The notes under the pieces are model-generated. The model did no database searches. It was not told the origin of the DNA and saw nothing but the letters and a program-made list of their open reading frames with translations. Positions 58,701 to 64,000 of a DNA stretch of 64,000 nt are shown one piece after another. The translations under genes were made by a program, and so were the position numbers. Positions within the stretch are counted from its first letter, which is position 1. Each line of letters starts with the position of its first letter. The stretch comes from Strigops habroptila (lineage: Eukaryota; Chordata; Aves; Psittaciformes; Psittacidae): NCBI RefSeq assembly GCF_004027225.2, contig NC_044282.2, positions 74,224,287-74,288,286 on the forward strand, in the 5' to 3' direction.

Positions 58701-61700
58701 TTCTGTGTCTTTTGCTTTTGAGTTTTTGGATGTTTCAGTACATATGAAAATTACACAGATTCCACTCAGTGTTACATCTGAAGAGCTCTTTCTTTGCTGG
58801 AGATGCTACAGGCAACTGTTATTATTATTATTTTATTTCATCTTTAATTAAGGAGAGTTCCAGTTTACAATATTAGCTCCTAACTTGAGAGAATGTCTCT
58901 CATTTCCTGTTTAAATTTAGGACCAGTTCTACAAAAGTATTTGGTTACCTACCTTCTGCTGGGATCAGTCAGTATCTGATACCTCTGGATAGAAACCCAT
59001 CTGTCTTTCTAAATCTGAGCCTTTATCTTTGTGTTCTTTGATACAAAAGGACGTCATGCTTCTTGGAAATAAATCAGAACTCAGAAGATCACTGCAGTGG
59101 TGTTCTGCCACAGCAGGGAGATGGAGGAACATACCAAGAATACTTCATACCTTTACTATACCTCTGTATCATAATGCTTCTAACATTATGAAGTGCTCAT
59201 TTACTTGAGTAAAAGAAATGAAACAGTCTAATGGATTAGTCACCTGTTGCACATCTTGGTGCATTTTACAGTAAAATAATACTTAGTTGTCGTAGAGATT
59301 TTTTTCCAGAACCTGACTAACAACACTTCCTTTATTTTAGCCTTAGTATTGCACTGTTTATATACTCTTCTGATCCAAAAAGATGGAGATGTTCTTACAG
59401 AAACACTCATTTTCTGAGTGTTTTTAATTGTCATTTCTGATATTTGTTAATTGACTTCCAACAGGATTGTGTAAGAAATGCTGAGAGTCCTGTAGTACAA
59501 ACTGTGCTTCCCAAACTGACAAGAGTCTTACTGGTTCCTTTGAATAAAAATAGGCAGCTGCAAGGAATTAAAAGATTGAGACTTTCATTACATTTAGCAC
59601 CACCATTAATTTGTGGTCAAGTAACAAAGACTTGAAACTGTATTTTAGTTTTAATGGTTTTATTTTACTATGCTTTGTATTTGTGGAAGTGGGGCTGTTT
59701 GAACTATTGGACAAATAGTGCATGCAGAATCAGTATAGGACCAAACTCTGAAAGAGAGTTCATTTAATCCACTGTCTGGAGAACCTGTCTGCTTTCATCA
59801 CAGTGTTGTGAACATGACTTGTCTTAATTGACTATATTAATCAACACTATCCATATCAGTTGCATCTAGACATGCTGAGAACTATTTCAAAGGATTAAGT
59901 ATTATATTATTCTGTTTTTCTCCCCTTTGCTGTTCTCCCCCTGTTTTTCACCGGCTGGATCCACATGCCAGCCTTTCACACCCATAGAATTTTCCAGGTG
60001 GACTGGCTGACTCCTTCCTTCCACCACTCTGCTGGTGTGTGCCTAGAATGTGTAGAGTGCTTCATTGAGTCCTATTCTGAGCTCTTAAGTCTTTAGTTGT
60101 ATGCTTTTTTCCAAGCAGTTGAGCTTGCCAGCCCATACTTCTGGCTTGCCTATATCTTTCCCTGAAAACTGGACTTCATCTCTAGTGCCTGAGCCAGCTG
60201 CCTGGCTCTGTGAAAGGCTGCAGGAACATGCACTCCAACCCAGTTAACTCTTTTGTGAGAAGAAGACCAACTAGCAAGAGGCAGCTCTGGGCAGGAAAAA
60301 AGGCTTTGGGAAAATGAAATTGAGTTTGGCGGTAAAATTGTGAGCATGTATTTTAAAGAAAAGTCAAATATTACGAAGTCTGCCCCGTTTTCACCCTCTT
60401 GAAGCAAATGGATTTGGTTCACACTTTTCAGACGTGCTGTCAGGCTTCCACACGTGCAAGGTAGAGGTCACTGTAGTAGCTGGTGAGAGTTCTTGCTCCT
60501 AAGAGTGGTTCTGCAGCTGTAGAGCCTACATTTTTCTTAAGGAAAGCTGGATTTATAACATTCAGTTTTTGGGTTTTTTTTTAAAGAAGCAAATTCTGTA
60601 ATAAGTGATCCAGCGGAACGTGCACTGTGGTCAAGATTGCTGGAAGTACAACCTTTTGATTGCAAAAAAGGAAAAGATAGTTTTTACAGTGTAATAATAA
60701 TTAATTTTAGACTGGAACATCTGCCTGCAGTGAGCTTTGAATTGGACAAATGGAGCGGACATAGGCTGATACCTGCACTTCTGAGGTGCTTGGAGTTTTC
60801 ATGGCTAAAGGAAGAAAAGTGTGGCTTGAATGTGGAATGCTTAAAGTATTTGCTCTTTGCTTATGTCTTAAGTTTTACTAGGGTTTTTTTATGCTTTTGT
60901 ATCTTTTCCACAGTTGATGTCCACTTTCCTTCATCCTCTCTGCTCTGATTTAGTAAACTGTTCTGTGGTTCACTTTTGTTTCTTGCAGTATTTTGAAGAT
61001 CAGGAAGTAAATAATCTTCCTCTGCATGTATACATCCACTTCTTTGCTCTCTTCTGCATGTGCTATCTTGAGCATCTATCCTTGACTCTGTCCCCTGGTT
61101 TCTTTTGTTAGTGTACTACTTATTCCATCCTTAGTCCAGGCTAGTAGCAGTAGCTGGGTCCAAGGAATAAAAGCTGAATTAAAAAGCCATTTCCTAATAC
61201 ATACAGAGGTGCCCTCTGGAGTCTACCTGCCTGTTCCAAAAATAGCAGTCTTAGTTGAAAGATCTAAAACCAAAATAACTTGTTTCATCAAGGAAAATAT
61301 TCTGGCAATGAATCAACATATATTCATTATGGGTTTACAGTTTTATTTTCAGTTTATTTTACATTTCACTCAAATTCTACATGCTGTAGAATAATGAAAT
61401 AAACTTACTGACAGCTTTCTAGGTTATGTGTTACATGTTTCACTGTTGGAGAAGGTAAGAGTGTACTGACACACCATCTCCTGAATAGCTCAGGGCTGTT
61501 TTGCATGTAGAGACACATGGGTGCTGCGTTGGAGACTACACAGCAGGGATGCCTGAGCAGAGTAGTGGAGGAGATACAGCCACAGAGCACAGTGCAGCAC
61601 TGCTAAATAGAGCTGTTGTTACACAAGGTTGAGTTGGCTGTAGCTGAAGTCAGAGGACCATGTGGGAAACACCACGAGTGTGATGTTGGGCCAGGGGAAG

Positions 61701-64000
61701 ACATCTCCCTGTTTGGCACTAGTGGCTGTGCTGTGTGCTGTAGTGGTTCAGGCGTGATGGCTGAGTGGTTCATCTAAGCATCATTTGCCCTTAGCAGCAC
61801 CCAGCGTTCAGGCTGGGTGAACTTTCAGTTCCAGTCATGGCTGGCTGTGATATCTCTGTTTGTGGGGCTGACTTTGCTCTTTACCTGCCTCTGCTTCTGT
61901 GCTGTGGCAGTCCTGGCTCCCTGTATTGTACGAAAAGGCAAAACACAACTTCTTTTGCTCTACTTTTTGTACCAGAAAGGTCAGTTTGCCCAGGTGGCTG
62001 GGATGCTTTGAGCCACCCTACAGTGTTGCCATATTTCTTGGTTGTTTAACAGCAGTAAATTCCAGCATTTTGGATTAGCTACAGTTATCTTACCTGTGCT
62101 GATCTGCTTGCATCTTCCACTGGCAAGGTTGTGTTTCTTCATGTATCATGGCTGGCTTGGAGATCTCTACACCACAAACCTTTGCAAAGTATTGCTGTGC
62201 TCTGATTTTTCTTTTGAAAACTGATCTAGTACACTGACAAATTGGTTGCTGAATCATAGAATGGTTTGGGTTGGAAGGGACCTCAAAGCTCCTCCAGCTC
62301 CAACTCCCTGCCACGGGCAGGGACACCTTCCACTAGAGCAGGTTGCTCCAAGCCCCTGTGTCCAACCTGGCCTTGAACACTGCCAGGGATGGGGCAGCCA
62401 CAGCTTCTCTGGGAAAAGTCTGTGCCAGCACCTCAGCACCCTCACAGGGAAGAGCTTCTGCCTCAGAGCTCATCTCAGTCTCCCCTCTGGCAGGTTAAAG
62501 CCATTCCCCTTGGCCTGTCCCTCCAGGCCCTTGTCCAAAGCCCCTCTCCAGGTTTCCTGGAGCCCCTTTAGGCACTGGAGCTGCTCTAAGGTCTCCCCTT
62601 CAGGAGCCTTCTCTTCTCCAGGCTGCCCCAGCCCAGCTCTCTCAGCCTGGCTCCAGAGCAGAGCTGCTCCAGCCCTCGCAGCAGCTCCATAACCTCCTCT
62701 GGTCACAACTTAAGCTCATCTGAAGATCATTTAAGCACATCTTAATCTTATGCTAAATTCAAGATTTTCCTCATGTATTTCTTCTGTTAGGAAGGGGCTT
62801 TTTAGCTTTGTGTTCTTTCATATGCTCCTCTTGTATTTGGTTCCTCTGCCTTTTTCTCTAAATACCAGTTTGTTGCCTGCCTTGTCTTTCACGCTGTACC
62901 GCTTTTCCCTATGCAGTAATTATTTAGGGATCAAGACAGTTTTCAAAATGCTGTTCTGTTAGAGCACATGACCTCAGTGGTCAGAGGTTATGTGGTAATA
63001 AGTGTGCAGGAGTCTCTGTTTGTTTGTTTGCTTCAGTTTAGAGTCCTGTATCTCATCCTTCAGATGCTCCAAAGAGGGATGGCCTCTTGGGCAGTTGTTA
63101 CTAAGCGGGATTTACAAAATGCCCCCCGTTTGTTTCATTGGACTAATGGATGTTAAAGCATTGAATCAAAGCAAGACTACTGCTTGACCCAGACTCTGTT
63201 GGTGTGTTTTCCATTGGCTTCCTCTAAAAAGGCAAAAATAACCTTAGATTGTATTTTTGGATTCAGAAATAGTAAGGGATGAACTTGTCAACAGCTTGTA
63301 TTATATTCCTGGCTGTTGAGTGACTCTTTGAATGTGTTGTACATTTAGGTACACTTGAAAACTGGCTTCCTTTCCTGTCGTGATAGGAGATAGTCTCCTT
63401 AGGTTTATTACAGATTTTTATCTTGTTTTAAGCTGCAGGGAAATATTTGCTCTAGTTTTTGTCATGTTGGTGTTTTATTTTTTTCTTAAATAAGCCTTTG
63501 AGCAGAAAATGTCAGGTGTAATTTCCTGGCAACTTGAGAATATACTTGTTGTATATTGAGAGTATTGTGTATGCCAGACAAAACCAGAATACAGATACTA
63601 GTTGATGTATGATAGAATGTAGAGAATTGTCATACTTACAAAATGCTGGGTTGCATCTTGGCCAGAATATTAATGTTTTAGGGTGAAAAGAATGCACCAC
63701 TTTTACAGGCCCCAATATGTATGCTTATCTTGTAGCTTTGGGTAGTCAACAGGGGTAAGGTCCTTCTTGTATATCTATAGTTATATATTAATCAGTAGGT
63801 GATTGTACATGCATTGATGTGCATGCAGAATCTGCAAGGCATTTCAGTTGGTGTGCTGAAGCAATGAGTTGCTCACGTGGATGAAATTTTTACAAGAAAT
63901 GTAACTTATTTTCTTTGGCAATCCCCATCTCTCCAGGAGCCTTGCATATGGATTTGTCTCTTTCTCTGGAATAATCTGGGCAAAGGCTCAGATCTGTCAG
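55723..64000 (+). other. CCDC88A intron 2, incomplete (more than 8.2 kb)
   Basis: I do not find the third coding exon (expected to continue the Hook domain) before the window edge. The intron contains one CR1 copy (62252-62703), a poly-T/AT background, and a 119-codon minus-strand open frame at 57298-56939 with several CpGs. Otherwise nothing was recognised. Confidence 0.75.
62252..62703 (-). mobile_element. CR1 LINE 3' fragment in CCDC88A intron, about 450 bp
   Basis: It starts at the reverse-complement tail GAATCATAGAATGGTTTGGG and ends at CATAACCTCCTCTGG. It is antisense to CCDC88A and nearly identical in extent to the copies at 9125 and 33133. Confidence 0.95.

Overview
This is a stretch of avian nuclear genome. 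The evidence is vertebrate intron-exon structure with GT-AG splice sites, many 5'-truncated copies of the chicken-repeat-1 (CR1) LINE ending in ATTCTATGATT-like 3' tails, and an avian-type endogenous retrovirus LTR. The species cannot be fixed from the sequence. The gene order matches human 2p16.1 (PPP4R3B - CFAP36 - CCDC88A).

Layout. Bases 678-10406 (+) hold the last eleven coding exons of PPP4R3B (SMEK2), a protein phosphatase 4 regulatory subunit. The 5' part of the gene lies to the left of the window. Bases 13994-27969 (-) hold the complete ten-exon coding region of CFAP36 (CCDC104/BARTL1), 359 residues, with its start in a CpG island at about 27.5-28.35 kb. The two genes are convergent, and their candidate poly(A) signals lie about 40 bases apart near 13.0 kb. 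From about 28.1 to 53.9 kb I recognise no gene. That interval carries CR1 fragments, an AT-rich and pentanucleotide repeat tract (30.27-30.51 kb), and a broken endogenous retrovirus (LTR plus gag-like remnant, about 46.0-47.94 kb, - strand). From about 53.9 kb begins the CpG-island promoter of CCDC88A (Girdin, +). Its first two coding exons are at 55440-55502 and 55622-55722, and its third coding exon lies beyond the right edge after more than 8 kb of intron.

The three genes do not form an operon-like unit. They are housekeeping or cytoskeletal genes kept in conserved vertebrate synteny: PP4 targeting (PPP4R3B), an ARL3-binding ciliary protein (CFAP36), and an actin/microtubule/G-protein scaffold (CCDC88A). 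I found no CRISPR array, tRNA, rRNA or obviously new protein system. The observations most worth a second look are a dense chain of upstream ORFs and a G-rich splice donor in the CCDC88A leader, a TG-repeat placed at the CFAP36 exon 2 acceptor, the near-abutting convergent 3' ends, a CpG-rich islet between the convergent genes, and several repeat-architecture oddities.
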